Below are positions 1 through 8,931 of a stretch of DNA of 64,000 bases, piece after piece. Positions within the stretch are counted from its first letter, which is position 1. The number at the start of each line of letters is the position of its first letter. The notes beneath the pieces are model-generated. The model did not search any database and was not told the DNA's origin. It saw only the letters and a program-made list of their open reading frames with translations. The stretch comes from Bradyrhizobium guangzhouense (GTDB taxonomy: Bacteria; Pseudomonadota; Alphaproteobacteria; Rhizobiales; Xanthobacteraceae). Where the stretch lies: positions 6,860,001 through 6,924,000 of the forward strand of contig NZ_CP030053.1 of the NCBI RefSeq assembly GCF_004114955.1, written 5' to 3'. Position numbers and translations under genes: made by a program.

Positions 1-59
1 AGCAGCGAAGCTTCACAACCGTAAATAGCGCTGCTATAGTCGTGCTTTTGGGGGACAGA

Positions 60-479
60 ATGCCGACACGCTTCCAGCAGACATGGGTCAGAACCTTTAC
101 CAGCAGTGATGACCACGGTGACACGCAAATCTTTTTTGAGGACATTCCGACCGTTGTCGTTCAAGTACAGCGCGACAGAAAGGAACCTCAGATATTGGTT
201 TCTTGCAGATTTTATAAGGCGAGCGGGCCGCCTGTAGACCGCACTATCAAGCCAAACGATCCACCATACATCACGACCGCAACAGGGCTGATGGTCAGTA
301 TGACGCCCAGCGGAGTGCAAGGGAGCAAGACCGAAGCCGTTACGGCCATTTGGCCAGCATCGAAGAAACCAAACAAAACAGCTAGCTCCCTATCAAAGAA
401 GCTCGGGCAGGGAGCTTTGCCAGTCAGGCTGAGCAAAAAGGCCGCCAAAAAGTCGAAGCAAACGAAGAAGCGTCGATAA
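60..479 (+). CDS. Hypothetical protein, basic C-terminus
   Basis: A 139-residue protein of no family I recognise. I start it at the ATG at 60 because a GGGGGAC stretch lies just upstream (50-56); an in-frame GTG at 42 is the alternative. The first two thirds look like a small beta-rich globular domain. The last 40 residues are dominated by Lys and Arg and end in runs such as KKAAKKSKQTKKRR, suggesting a disordered nucleic-acid-binding tail. No signal peptide or membrane segment is visible. It converges with the following minus-strand gene, leaving about 10 bases between them. No function can be assigned. Confidence 0.5.
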   Translation: MPTRFQQTWVRTFTSSDDHGDTQIFFEDIPTVVVQVQRDRKEPQILVSCRFYKASGPPVDRTIKPNDPPYITTATGLMVSMTPSGVQGSKTEAVTAIWPASKKPNKTASSLSKKLGQGALPVRLSKKAAKKSKQTKKRR

Positions 480-490
480 CCCTGGTCGCG

Positions 491-1336
491 CTAGAATGGC
501 CAGTGATGCATCAGGGTTTCGATTGCATCCTTCATGTGGACTTTCACTACCTCTTTGAGGCCTAGCATGGCGCCATCGATCGTTTGCGCCTTTACGTTGT
601 TTGCAAATGTGATGCTGGCAGTTCTGAGCGCTAGGATCGTACGCCTAATCCAGCCAACACTAACCTCTCCCGACTTAATCTTTTCCAGGCCACCCTTGAG
701 ATCGCTCACCACTGCATCGCGCTCTTGCGTGCGCTCAGCAGCATAACCATTATCTTGCTCGATCGCCTGAGTAGCTGCGCTCAGCTTGTCGACTGCCTCG
801 GCAACGACCGGGTCGGCAGGGTCGAGCTTGATAGGAGCCCACTCATTTACAGGATCAGGTCGGCTCACTTCGAGGGCAACATCCATCTTGAGTGGCCCGA
901 CCGAAGGCTCGAAATCGCCGTCCGAAATCTCGAGTTCAAAAGCGCGCTGATTTACCTTCTGGAGTGCTGCATACAGCCACCCTCTAGCATCGCCCGAAAC
1001 CTTTGCCTTGAAAAACACGTTGCCCGGCGTGTTCTCCAGTTCGGAAGCTAGCTCCTCCATCTTAGGAGTCTTCTTCCAGATCGTTGGCCCAAAGTGATCT
1101 TCGATTATTTCGATCGCACCTTGGCTCAGCATTATCCTAATGGCTTCCGCTCTTAACGCGGCATTCTCGACGTAGCAGTACTCTTGATCCGAATCGTGAT
1201 CTCGGACAGTGAATTCACGCTGCCAAACGACGTCCGTGTAGAACTGCTGAGCGTACTGAGAGTGAATATAGAGCGCCAAAAGGTAGTACTCAGGAGCAAG
1301 ATTCAGAAAAGACTGCTTGTCCACCTTCGGAGCCAT
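491..1336 (-). CDS. Hypothetical protein
   Basis: A 281-residue protein, started at the ATG at 1336; a TTG two codons upstream is also possible. It looks soluble and largely helical, with many acidic and aromatic residues in the first 120 residues and a helical, possibly coiled C-terminal half from about residue 185. I see no catalytic motif, signal peptide or membrane segment. It lies at the edge of the accessory region beside other orphan genes. The mixed codon use and long uninterrupted frame support a real gene, but I cannot name a family. Confidence 0.5.
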   Translation of the reverse strand: MAPKVDKQSFLNLAPEYYLLALYIHSQYAQQFYTDVVWQREFTVRDHDSDQEYCYVENAALRAEAIRIMLSQGAIEIIEDHFGPTIWKKTPKMEELASELENTPGNVFFKAKVSGDARGWLYAALQKVNQRAFELEISDGDFEPSVGPLKMDVALEVSRPDPVNEWAPIKLDPADPVVAEAVDKLSAATQAIEQDNGYAAERTQERDAVVSDLKGGLEKIKSGEVSVGWIRRTILALRTASITFANNVKAQTIDGAMLGLKEVVKVHMKDAIETLMHHWPF

Positions 1337-1495
1337 CGGCAATCAACCTTGCAGTGCAACATCGAATGAGAGCACCCATTGTGTCATTTGCGATACAGGC
1401 GAATCAAGCCGACTTGGGTAGGCAGGCTGTGCATGGCCGCAAACATGGTAACGGCGGTATGCAATGCCGAGGCCAACGTGCCGGGGGGAATACTT

Positions 1496-1529
1496 AAAGA
1501 GCCGCGCCAGGGGGCAGCGGCTCTTTTTT
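1496..1529. terminator. Bidirectional Rho-independent terminator
   Basis: A seven-base-pair stem (GAGCCGC at 1499-1505 with GCGGCTC at 1517-1523) is followed by six T on the plus strand and flanked by AAA on the other side. It sits at the 3' end of the minus-strand gene at 1528-1920, so its likely use is to stop that transcript, although the stronger T run faces the plus direction. Confidence 0.75.
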
Positions 1530-1920
1530 ATTCCGGGGCTGGCTCGCTGCCCTCTAGGTCGGGTGGAGCAGGCGCGTCGAATGCAGTATCTTCGGCAGGA
1601 GATGGCCCGCATTGTGTGTCGGCTAAGAACTTCTCCTGCGACCATTTCTCGGACTTCTCTCGCGCCGTTCTCTCCGCTGCTGTCTCGCCATAGGTCTCGC
1701 GTTGGAAGGCTTCGACTTTAGCGGTAAGCCGGGCGGCAGCGTCTAAGGCGCGGTTCTCTCGCTCTTGTGCCTCATCCCGTGGCTCTACCCAATTGGGATT
1801 ATCAATCTTCCCCACCGTGCGGATGTACCGCTGGCGGGGCCTTCCGAGCTTATCTCGATAGGCTTCCACCTCTTGCAGATAGATGTGCGGGCCGTTGCGC
1901 TTTTCTCTGATGTACGACAT
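1528..1920 (-). CDS. Hypothetical protein with a short beta N-terminus and charged helical tail
   Basis: A 130-residue protein. Residues 1-40 (beginning MSYIREKRNGPHIYLQEVE) resemble the small N-terminal strand-rich segment seen in some IS1634-like transposases and mobile-element proteins. Residues 45-105 form a charged helical, probably coiled region, and the last 25 residues are Pro/Glu-rich. It lacks any transposase catalytic domain, so it is not a complete transposase. It could be a remnant or a stand-alone accessory protein of the element. It ends at the terminator at 1496-1529. Confidence 0.45.
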   Translation of the reverse strand: MSYIREKRNGPHIYLQEVEAYRDKLGRPRQRYIRTVGKIDNPNWVEPRDEAQERENRALDAAARLTAKVEAFQRETYGETAAERTAREKSEKWSQEKFLADTQCGPSPAEDTAFDAPAPPDLEGSEPAPE

Positions 1921-2118
1921 GCGACCAAGTTGCCGAACTCAGCGAAATGGTCAATTGCACGGCATTACACATGATGACCGTGGTATATTTCTCTAATTAA
2001 TAGAGAGGTGCGTTTGCGGCCACAAATACGCGAGCCACACGTACATCAGCACAACGGCTGGCCAGACGTCAAACAGCTTCGCGATGAACTCAAGCCAGTT
2101 CACCAGATTCGATCTTAA

Positions 2119-2763
2119 TCAATGTGGGTTTGCAAAGAAGCCAGTCAACACGCCAATCATGAAAGCGAGCACCTGCTTCACCATCTCCATCGACCCGCGC
2201 CGAACTGTGGCTTCTCGCGAGAGAGTTGCTGTTACCGCGAACCAGACGAAGGCCGCAGCGACTAGCCCTGCCGCTCCAATGACAAGATAGATTTGTATAG
2301 ATCCCGCGTGCTCGGCGACTAGAATGGAGCTGCTCGCGGCGTTGGCCGGCCGCATGATGCCATTGACGCTGAAAAGATGGATCAACTCTCGCAAGCTGCT
2401 ATCGAAGAAGTACGAAAATAGCAGGCCGATTACCACCGCTATGATCGCGGCTATCACGGACTCGGTAGCCAGCACGGGTCGAAGCGTAAACAATGACCGA
2501 ACACCAACGATTGCGCGGTCGAGCACAGTTGCGTTATGGAAAACCCGGGAAAAGCGAGAGGACGTTAGGATAGTGTCCTTCTCTTGAAGCTGGTTGATGA
2601 TAGCGTCGACGCTCTCTCGGCGAGACTTCAACGTCTCATAGTCCGATAGAAGCCTGTTTAACTCGTCAACCAGTTCATCCCGGTCTTTTGCAACTTGCGA
2701 CCAGAAATATAGCATTTGGCGCCGGTACGCCGGATTACTTTCGTCTTCCTCATTCAGTACCAT
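2119..2763 (-). CDS. Putative membrane protein with coiled-coil N-terminus
   Basis: A 214-residue protein, started at the ATG at 2763, which is preceded by a purine-rich GGGGCGAG. Residues 15-65 are charged and heptad-like (a probable coiled coil). Three hydrophobic segments follow: one around residues 100-122, one around 155-180 and one at the extreme C-terminus. That pattern predicts an inner-membrane protein with a cytoplasmic helical sensor or oligomerisation domain. It is divergently placed from the TIR protein gene starting at 3004, so the two may share a control region. Small coiled-coil membrane proteins are common partners in defence loci, but this link is inference only. Confidence 0.5.
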   Translation of the reverse strand: MVLNEEDESNPAYRRQMLYFWSQVAKDRDELVDELNRLLSDYETLKSRRESVDAIINQLQEKDTILTSSRFSRVFHNATVLDRAIVGVRSLFTLRPVLATESVIAAIIAVVIGLLFSYFFDSSLRELIHLFSVNGIMRPANAASSSILVAEHAGSIQIYLVIGAAGLVAAAFVWFAVTATLSREATVRRGSMEMVKQVLAFMIGVLTGFFANPH

Positions 2764-3003
2764 TGACTCGCCCCACAATCGCGCAGCGAGCATAGGCAAA
2801 GAGGCCCACTATCGCAATGGTCCGAATTGCGGTTAGAGCTTAAGCCGCATCAATAAAGGATAATCAACCAAGCGATTGGGACGAGCGCCGTGAGTATGAT
2901 TGCTATCCGTAGCGGCCAGCGGACTACGTCAATATGCACCTCTCTTAGTATCATGTTAAGTTCGCTTCCTGCTGCCCTAGGTTTGTCAAGCGGGTACCTC
3001 GCT

Positions 3004-4296
3004 ATGCGACGATTATGGCCTTTGCGACTAATGCTAAGCTCTATCATCCGTACAGCCGTCATTGTGATGGCCCTCGCTGTGTCGGCCAGAGCGCAAGACG
3101 TTCAAGATGGCAACTGGAATCGGCAGGCTCACCATAACTCAGCGGTGTGCGCTGCGAATGAAACCAGTCGGGTCGCTTGCCGCCCCTCCAAGACGCTGCT
3201 CGATATCAAGATAGAAGTACCCGCGGATCGAGTGCGTCTATTGTACTTAGACCACCACGAGCCGCTCCTGAACTTAGCTCAAGAAAAGCGCCAAGAAGGA
3301 CGTTCAGGAGATTACGGGCCGCGAGAGGGAGGAGCCGGAGGAGGCGGTGGACTGCCACCGGAAATCATTCCTGCACTTCTGATCCTATTAGCGGCCTCAC
3401 TTGCTGTGAGCGAAGGGCTTAAGCTGCGCGACTACCTCAAAAAGCCCCCCGTTGCTGCCGCCAAAGATGCCGACGTCGTCGAGTGCTCCGTCTTCGGTCC
3501 TCATGCCGCTCGACCTGGCGATCAGATTATGATCTCAGCTTTTCTGCATCCGCCGAAGCGTCGCAAGCGCGCGCGTTTCCTTGCTAAAGCGATGGACCTA
3601 TCCGCCACCTTGAGAGGCAGGTGCTCCGAAATCGCGATCATGCGTGGCGCGACTGTGACGATAAGCCTTTCGGTCAACACACTGTACGTCGACGAGCCCG
3701 CTCAGAGCATGGTTTGGCAGGGATTGCCCGTATCCTGCGAGTTTGTCGTGACGATCCCGAATAAAACGGACGGGCAGAGCTTTTTTGCTGCGGTACGCGT
3801 GAGTGTCGAAGGGCGTCTAGTTGGGCGGGTCAAATTCAAGATCATGTCAGACCGAAATGCCGACGGGCAAGATCGGGTAAGCTTGGGTGATCTGTCCCGG
3901 TATAGGATGCCGTTTATCTCCTACGCCACAAGCGATCGTAAGGAGGTGTTGAAAAGAGTGCAAATTCTCCAAATTATGAAAACAAAGCTCTTCATGGACA
4001 TGCTATCGCTCGACCCCGGTGACCGTTGGGAAAAAAAGCTCTATGAGCATATCAGTCGTTGTGACTTATTCCTGTTGTTCTGGTCGCAGGCAGCGAGAGA
4101 CTCTCATTGGGTAATTCGTGAGGCTGAATATGCGCTGGAGCGACAACGTTCTGGTGCAAATAACGACATCGAAATTGTACCTGTGATTTTGGAGCAAGGC
4201 GTTTCCCCACCCGCGAACCTTTCTCACCTGAACTTCAATGACCCGATCTTCTATTTAATCTTGGGTACAAAAGGCGCGGAAGCACCGAAAAGTTAG
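3004..4296 (+). CDS. Membrane-anchored TIR-domain protein
   Basis: A 430-residue protein. Residues 1-30 look like a signal peptide ending ARA-Q. A Gly-rich linker (108-116) leads to a membrane helix at about 121-139. Residues 157-283 are a beta-rich domain (CSVFGPHAARPGD...) that I associate with other TIR proteins but cannot name. Residues 300-420 are a TIR domain beginning MPFISYATSD. W342-E343 sits where the catalytic glutamate of NAD-cleaving TIR domains is expected, so enzymatic activity is plausible. The topology predicted is an outside sensor segment, one membrane pass and a cytoplasmic effector. The start is uncertain: ATG codons also lie at 2890 and 3031. It converges with the TIR-TPR gene at 4380. 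Confidence 0.75.
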   Translation: MRRLWPLRLMLSSIIRTAVIVMALAVSARAQDVQDGNWNRQAHHNSAVCAANETSRVACRPSKTLLDIKIEVPADRVRLLYLDHHEPLLNLAQEKRQEGRSGDYGPREGGAGGGGGLPPEIIPALLILLAASLAVSEGLKLRDYLKKPPVAAAKDADVVECSVFGPHAARPGDQIMISAFLHPPKRRKRARFLAKAMDLSATLRGRCSEIAIMRGATVTISLSVNTLYVDEPAQSMVWQGLPVSCEFVVTIPNKTDGQSFFAAVRVSVEGRLVGRVKFKIMSDRNADGQDRVSLGDLSRYRMPFISYATSDRKEVLKRVQILQIMKTKLFMDMLSLDPGDRWEKKLYEHISRCDLFLLFWSQAARDSHWVIREAEYALERQRSGANNDIEIVPVILEQGVSPPANLSHLNFNDPIFYLILGTKGAEAPKS

Positions 4297-4379
4297 ACTG
4301 CTCCTTGCAGGTTTCTGCTTAGGTATCCGCCGAACAGCATCAACAGTATCTTGAAGTTCGACAAGCTGGCCACTGACAC

Positions 4380-7163
4380 CTATTGCTTCAGCTTTGCCAG
4401 GCGATTCCTCGCCCTCTCCACGTCTGCCTGAAACTGCTCGTTCTGTGGCTGGCGCTCCACAAGAGTTTGCCGGATTTTTAGTGCAGCATCCAGGGCAGTC
4501 TTGGCCTCATCCGTTCGATCGAGGCGGGCTAGCGCGTCACCGACGCCCGCATAGGAATCACCCAGATCGGATAGAAAATTGATATTTTGCGGGTCGAATT
4601 CAACAATCCTTTTCCTCAAATCCAAGGCGTTCTGCTCGGCTTCGAGCGCTTCCCCGTAATTTCTTTGGTCCCACAGCAGATCGTTCAACCGAGACCATGA
4701 AGTCGCAAGTGCGGATTTCATCTGGATGTTCTTCGGATCCTTGTCTGCTAAGTCTTTTCGTATGTCGAGGCCTCTCAACAAGTTAGAATGACTATCATCG
4801 AGGTGCTTCGCAAACCGATATGCAATTCCTAGATTCGTATACGACGCGGCGAGCTGCTCCCTTGCAAGACTATTTGTCTGATCCACATCGCTCCATCTCT
4901 TGCAGAGTGCAACTCCGTTTTGAGCAGCCTCAATGGCTTCCGAATACCGGTCTAAGTCAAGGTTCGCTAGATAGAGTTCGTCATAGTAGTAACTGAACAT
5001 ATTCAGTAAGATGACGTCGTCCGTCCCGCTTAGCCGCGCTACTGCCGCTCGCTGTGTGAGGAGTGTATCGAGCGCATCTAGAGGTCTTTTCTGCGCTCTA
5101 AGCTTTTCAGCAAGAAGCTTATGCGCCGCAAGCGCTTCAGACACCTTCAACACGCTCGTTGCTTCGTTAGCCTGCAATTCGTCGGCTAGTCTGACCATTT
5201 CTTCCACTGCCGCTAACGATCCTTTTGCGTCGCCCCGCGCCTCCTTTACAATCGATATAGACCCTAAGTTGACCAGCTGAGCAGACTTGATGGCTGAGTT
5301 ACTCGGATCGGCATGCATCGAAGCTGCGCACGCGGAAACGGCTTCCTCGAAAACGGTCATACTGGCGTCCGTCGCACCTAGATTAAAACGGACCTGCCCC
5401 AGTTGCATTAACGCAATGCAGAAGGTTCCCTTCTCCCAATTATTTAGGGGATCGAGGCTAGTGATTTTCCTTCGAATTGAAACCACATCCGCAAACCCAA
5501 GCTCGGCCTCTTGTAAATGACCAGTTGTCTGAAGTAGGTAGGCCGTCGAGCTTACCACGAACGCCAGTTTATCCAGCTTTTGAACGTTAGTTGGGTCTAA
5601 GTCTGATATCTTTCGACGAATCTCGCGCGCGCCGCGGTAGAACTCTATTGCTTCAGCCGAGCGACCTCGGCGTTCCAAGCTGATTCCAACGTTCTGCTTT
5701 GACTGAGCAAGCGCGCCCATCCAGTCTACGTTGCTTGCATCACTTGAGGCGAGTGAGGAACTGATTGATAAAGCCTCGTTATAGGAAGTGTAAGCGTCCT
5801 CGGCGCTTGTCGAGTTTAGAATCAAGTCCCCGAGGCTATTCAATGCTAGGATTAAATTGTACTTGTAGGGATTGTGAGCGGGGTACCGCTGGAGCAGTGC
5901 CCTATCGGCTTTGATCACTAGATCGATGGATGCTCTCGCAGCATCTAACTTTCCCTGAGTACTCAGGAGATCAGCTAATCGCTTGAGTGCAGCCGCGAGA
6001 CTTTCTTGCCACCGCGGATCTGCAGGATAGTCCCTAGCCAACGCCTCCAACAGCTCTTTCGCTAGAACAAATTGCTTGTTTGCGTCTCCAAGTCTATTTT
6101 CTTGTTTCAGAATGTCCCCGACCCTCAAATGGGCCCAAGCAATGTCGTTGCGAGTGTCGGGAGACATACCTTTCTCTGACGCATATTGAGTGAGCTTGGC
6201 TAATGACTGCTCAGCATCTATCAAAGCTTTCGTGACGTCGCCCGTATCCATGTGGCCGTCAGCCAGCGCTCCATAGAGCTGAGCTTCTCGCGATGCGAGT
6301 TCTGCAGATCTCACTCCCTGTTCAGATAGTCTTCCGAGTAGGCGCTCTACTTCTTGCAACAATTCAGCGATCACAGGAGCTGGCACGCCAAACCTACTCT
6401 TGAAGTTTGTCGTTTTTGCTGTGACCGATCTCGCCGTCTCAAGCGCCCAGTCTAAGCGCTGTTCGGCTTCCCGCCGGCGCTCATGAGCGATCCACGCTTC
6501 CACACCGGCAGCAATGGCTAGCACTCCCATTGTTGCTGCAATAGCCGACACTGCGGCCAGTCGCCTGCGTGCAGCTCGAGCCGCTCTCCTTCTGATTTCG
6601 TCAAGGCCGATCCCCAGGAGTCCAGCGATCACTTTGAGCTTTGCAAGATCTCGACCATCTGCAGATTCTCTTGCATCTGCCGCAACAGGTTCGTCATCCA
6701 GATCGGAAAGCGTCCCTTCAGCGGTGACGCGATGCTTCAGTGCGGGAGGGAAACATTCCGCCTGTGCGTCGTTCGGCTCTCCGTCAACAATGATCGCGAT
6801 TACGCGTGAGGACCTGCCCGAGGCCTTGAACAGTCGGATCTCTTCGTTCACATGAACGCTCTTAGCCGCTCGAGGTGAACAAACAACGATGAGAAACTCT
6901 GAGCTGCTAAGCGCGTGCGCGGTCGCCTCTTTTAGCGAAGGGCCGCTGGCAAATTCCTCGCGATCCGCGAAGATTGGGCGAAGATTCGCTGGGATTGCCC
7001 CCATTGGGGTGTCGCGTCCGACCAGATCCCGACTTACCCGAAATTTCTCTAATTCCCGGTGCAACCACTTTCCCCAGTCAGCATCCTTGTGACTGTAGGA
7101 AATGAATGCACGGTATCGAATGCCGGGATTGCGCACCGGTTGATCCACATCCTCTTGGCTCAT
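4380..7163 (-). CDS. TIR domain / transmembrane / TPR protein
   Basis: A 927-residue protein. Residues 16-130 are a TIR domain (FISYSH at 20-25, FADREEFASG at 65-74, VVCSP at 93-97, VNEEI at 105-109). A hydrophobic helix at about 203-223 would anchor it in the membrane. From about 230 to the end it is built of tetratricopeptide-like helical repeats, including several copies with the A-x-Y/A-x-x-ALDLRKRI style pattern. The residue at the usual catalytic-glutamate position is not clearly Glu, so it may be a scaffold or signalling TIR rather than an NADase. It is the last gene of a minus-strand operon, 39 bases after the SLOG-like gene. TPR arrays usually recognise proteins or peptides, so it could be the trigger-sensing subunit; that is inference. 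Confidence 0.8.
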   Translation of the reverse strand: MSQEDVDQPVRNPGIRYRAFISYSHKDADWGKWLHRELEKFRVSRDLVGRDTPMGAIPANLRPIFADREEFASGPSLKEATAHALSSSEFLIVVCSPRAAKSVHVNEEIRLFKASGRSSRVIAIIVDGEPNDAQAECFPPALKHRVTAEGTLSDLDDEPVAADARESADGRDLAKLKVIAGLLGIGLDEIRRRAARAARRRLAAVSAIAATMGVLAIAAGVEAWIAHERRREAEQRLDWALETARSVTAKTTNFKSRFGVPAPVIAELLQEVERLLGRLSEQGVRSAELASREAQLYGALADGHMDTGDVTKALIDAEQSLAKLTQYASEKGMSPDTRNDIAWAHLRVGDILKQENRLGDANKQFVLAKELLEALARDYPADPRWQESLAAALKRLADLLSTQGKLDAARASIDLVIKADRALLQRYPAHNPYKYNLILALNSLGDLILNSTSAEDAYTSYNEALSISSSLASSDASNVDWMGALAQSKQNVGISLERRGRSAEAIEFYRGAREIRRKISDLDPTNVQKLDKLAFVVSSTAYLLQTTGHLQEAELGFADVVSIRRKITSLDPLNNWEKGTFCIALMQLGQVRFNLGATDASMTVFEEAVSACAASMHADPSNSAIKSAQLVNLGSISIVKEARGDAKGSLAAVEEMVRLADELQANEATSVLKVSEALAAHKLLAEKLRAQKRPLDALDTLLTQRAAVARLSGTDDVILLNMFSYYYDELYLANLDLDRYSEAIEAAQNGVALCKRWSDVDQTNSLAREQLAASYTNLGIAYRFAKHLDDSHSNLLRGLDIRKDLADKDPKNIQMKSALATSWSRLNDLLWDQRNYGEALEAEQNALDLRKRIVEFDPQNINFLSDLGDSYAGVGDALARLDRTDEAKTALDAALKIRQTLVERQPQNEQFQADVERARNRLAKLKQ

Positions 7164-7202
7164 TCACGAATAGAGCGCTGGTTACTGATGAGTGCGCTTG
7201 AA

Positions 7203-7754
7203 TCAAGTTGTAGAAATTTCCTCCAAGCAGAAGCCCTTTGCCTCGGCCTCTGCCTTAAATTCCGCCGTCAGGTCCCTCCGGTTCGGGTGCGGTCTACCGT
7301 CCCATATCATTAATGCGATCGCAGACGACGCTCTCCCCCCGGCAAACAAGAGCGCTTGCTCCAGAATCGCAGCGTTCACCGCTGCGTAATCAGGACCGCG
7401 ATCGTCTCCAATATTTTCGATCAGATTGTTTCTTCTAACTGCGGCCGAGGTAACGCGGTCATAGATGTCAGCCCAAACGCGGGATGGAGCACAATCGATC
7501 ACCGAGGACGTTCGAAACGATGCAATCGTAGATGGCAACAAAATTCGATATTGAATCGAAAGTTCTTCAGCCGCATCCAAAAGAAGCAGATCAGCTCCAC
7601 AAGCGCCGGAAGATATAATGATCTCGATCTCGCGCCTGAGAAGGTAGTCTAAAATTAGCCGTCTAACTGAAGCAATCCGAGCTACTGCGAAACTCGAGTT
7701 GCGCGCATCCGGAGCATCTATCCTTCGGCCAGCAGCCGCAATCACCCACCTCAA
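7203..7754 (-). CDS. SLOG-like Rossmannoid protein
   Basis: A 183-residue protein directly after the patatin gene (stop at 7756-7758, start codon TTG at 7754; a GTG three codons later is possible). The pattern is that of SLOG/LOG-type nucleotide-binding folds: a strand then the glycine-containing turn IIISSGACGADLLLLDAA (about 45-62), and near the C-terminus IALMIWDGRP followed by an alanine-rich helix, the place where LOG-like proteins have WDG followed by Gly-rich residues. SLOG domains in Thoeris ThsA bind cyclic ADP-ribose isomers made by TIR enzymes. Its position between patatin and TIR genes makes a nucleotide-sensing role attractive. Family assignment is by eye and moderately sure. Confidence 0.6.
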   Translation of the reverse strand: MRWVIAAAGRRIDAPDARNSSFAVARIASVRRLILDYLLRREIEIIISSGACGADLLLLDAAEELSIQYRILLPSTIASFRTSSVIDCAPSRVWADIYDRVTSAAVRRNNLIENIGDDRGPDYAAVNAAILEQALLFAGGRASSAIALMIWDGRPHPNRRDLTAEFKAEAEAKGFCLEEISTT

Positions 7755-7755
7755 G

Positions 7756-8901
7756 TTATGCTCCCACGCGTCGATGGGGATCGAAGAAGTCCACGAAGTG
7801 CTCTTCCTTAACCATTTTGAGAGCCGCCACGCTTCCGAGCGTATCGAGATCGCTTCGATTTTCCGCCCTGCTCATTTCCCTCAAGCTTTCGGCTCGTTCG
7901 GCGTAAGCGGGAAGCCCCAATTCGGTGAGAGCCTTGGCTTCAAGACGTATATTGTATCGAAGATATGTTAGCAGGGGAGCACCTCCGAGAAAGTCGGTTT
8001 CTAGCTCTCCTACTTCCTCATCGATCGGTAGACGGGTCGGGCTATTCGAAAGGTATTGAAGCATCAGCTGATTGAGCCAATTTGCGTCATCCATGAGCAT
8101 CGCCGGCACACTTGATGCCCAATTCCATAGTTTCGCTCCCATGACATCCTGGAAAGATGCAGCCTGATCCCAAAACCCGGTACCAACTGAAACGAGTAAA
8201 AGGTTGCGCTCCCCAACAGGCCACTGGAATGGAAATCCTCTCAACGTAGCGACTAAGAAAAGCAAGAGTGACGGATTGTTGTGAAGACTTACCCCACCAT
8301 CCACGAACGCGCCACTCAACCCTTCGCCAATATCGATCTGCTCTGGATCAAAGTACGTTGGAGCGGCTGTGCTTGCTCTTACGATCCGTCTTAAAAGCAG
8401 CCCCTGATTGGCAGCGAAGTACTTACCGAGTGGGTGATTGTGAAAGGGCCACGTACTGTTTGTGTCGGCTCGCTTCGTCACGATGCACAAACCCGTCTTG
8501 ACGCTCTCATCTCCAAGCGTCTTATCTTCGAAGTATTCGCCTAGTTTGCGTCTCAAAGGCTCAGCGCTATACCTCCCGCGCAACAATCCGAAGCGGCGTA
8601 TTCCAAGGTCATCAGTACGATCGTTGAAAACCTCTCCCCCGAAATCTAGGTAGATGGCTCGGACTTCATCTGCCGACATACCAATCGCAAGTGCCGCAGC
8701 GATGATAGCGCCAGTGCTAGTGCCCCCGATCAGGTCGAAGTAGTCCGCCAAGACCAATTCCGGACGATCGTACCGGCCACGCAAAATAGTCTCGATGCGC
8801 TTCAAGAATCCTATCGTGAGAGCACCGCGTATCCCGCCGCCATCTAGCGCAAGTATGCGCTTCGGGCCGGTTGATTGAAGTCGGCTCAGCAGAGCTGACA
8901 T
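7756..8901 (-). CDS. Patatin-like phospholipase
   Basis: A 381-residue protein with the full patatin signature counted from the ATG at 8901: oxyanion loop GGGIRG at 21-26, nucleophile elbow GGTSTG with Ser62, and the dyad aspartate in VDGG at Asp201. A TTG three codons upstream is possible, but the GGAG at about ten bases fits the ATG. Members hydrolyse acyl esters of membrane phospholipids. In defence systems such as CBASS (CapV type) patatins are activated by a nucleotide signal and degrade the cell's own membrane. It sits 30 bases after the ThsB-like TIR gene and abuts the SLOG-like gene, which supports a regulated effector role. Confidence 0.9.
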   Translation of the reverse strand: MSALLSRLQSTGPKRILALDGGGIRGALTIGFLKRIETILRGRYDRPELVLADYFDLIGGTSTGAIIAAALAIGMSADEVRAIYLDFGGEVFNDRTDDLGIRRFGLLRGRYSAEPLRRKLGEYFEDKTLGDESVKTGLCIVTKRADTNSTWPFHNHPLGKYFAANQGLLLRRIVRASTAAPTYFDPEQIDIGEGLSGAFVDGGVSLHNNPSLLLFLVATLRGFPFQWPVGERNLLLVSVGTGFWDQAASFQDVMGAKLWNWASSVPAMLMDDANWLNQLMLQYLSNSPTRLPIDEEVGELETDFLGGAPLLTYLRYNIRLEAKALTELGLPAYAERAESLREMSRAENRSDLDTLGSVAALKMVKEEHFVDFFDPHRRVGA

Positions 8902-8931
8902 CGATCGCAATCTCCAAATAGTGACGACTCG

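Noticed and set aside
1528..1920. Considered as an insertion sequence because the N-terminus resembles part of an IS1634-like transposase.
   Set aside because: No catalytic domain, no inverted repeats and no target duplication are visible.
2850..3062. A minus-strand frame with a hydrophobic C-terminus (a possible 34- to 70-residue membrane peptide).
   Set aside because: It overlaps the start region of the TIR gene on the other strand and has no clear ribosome binding site; hydrophobic antisense frames arise easily opposite signal peptides.
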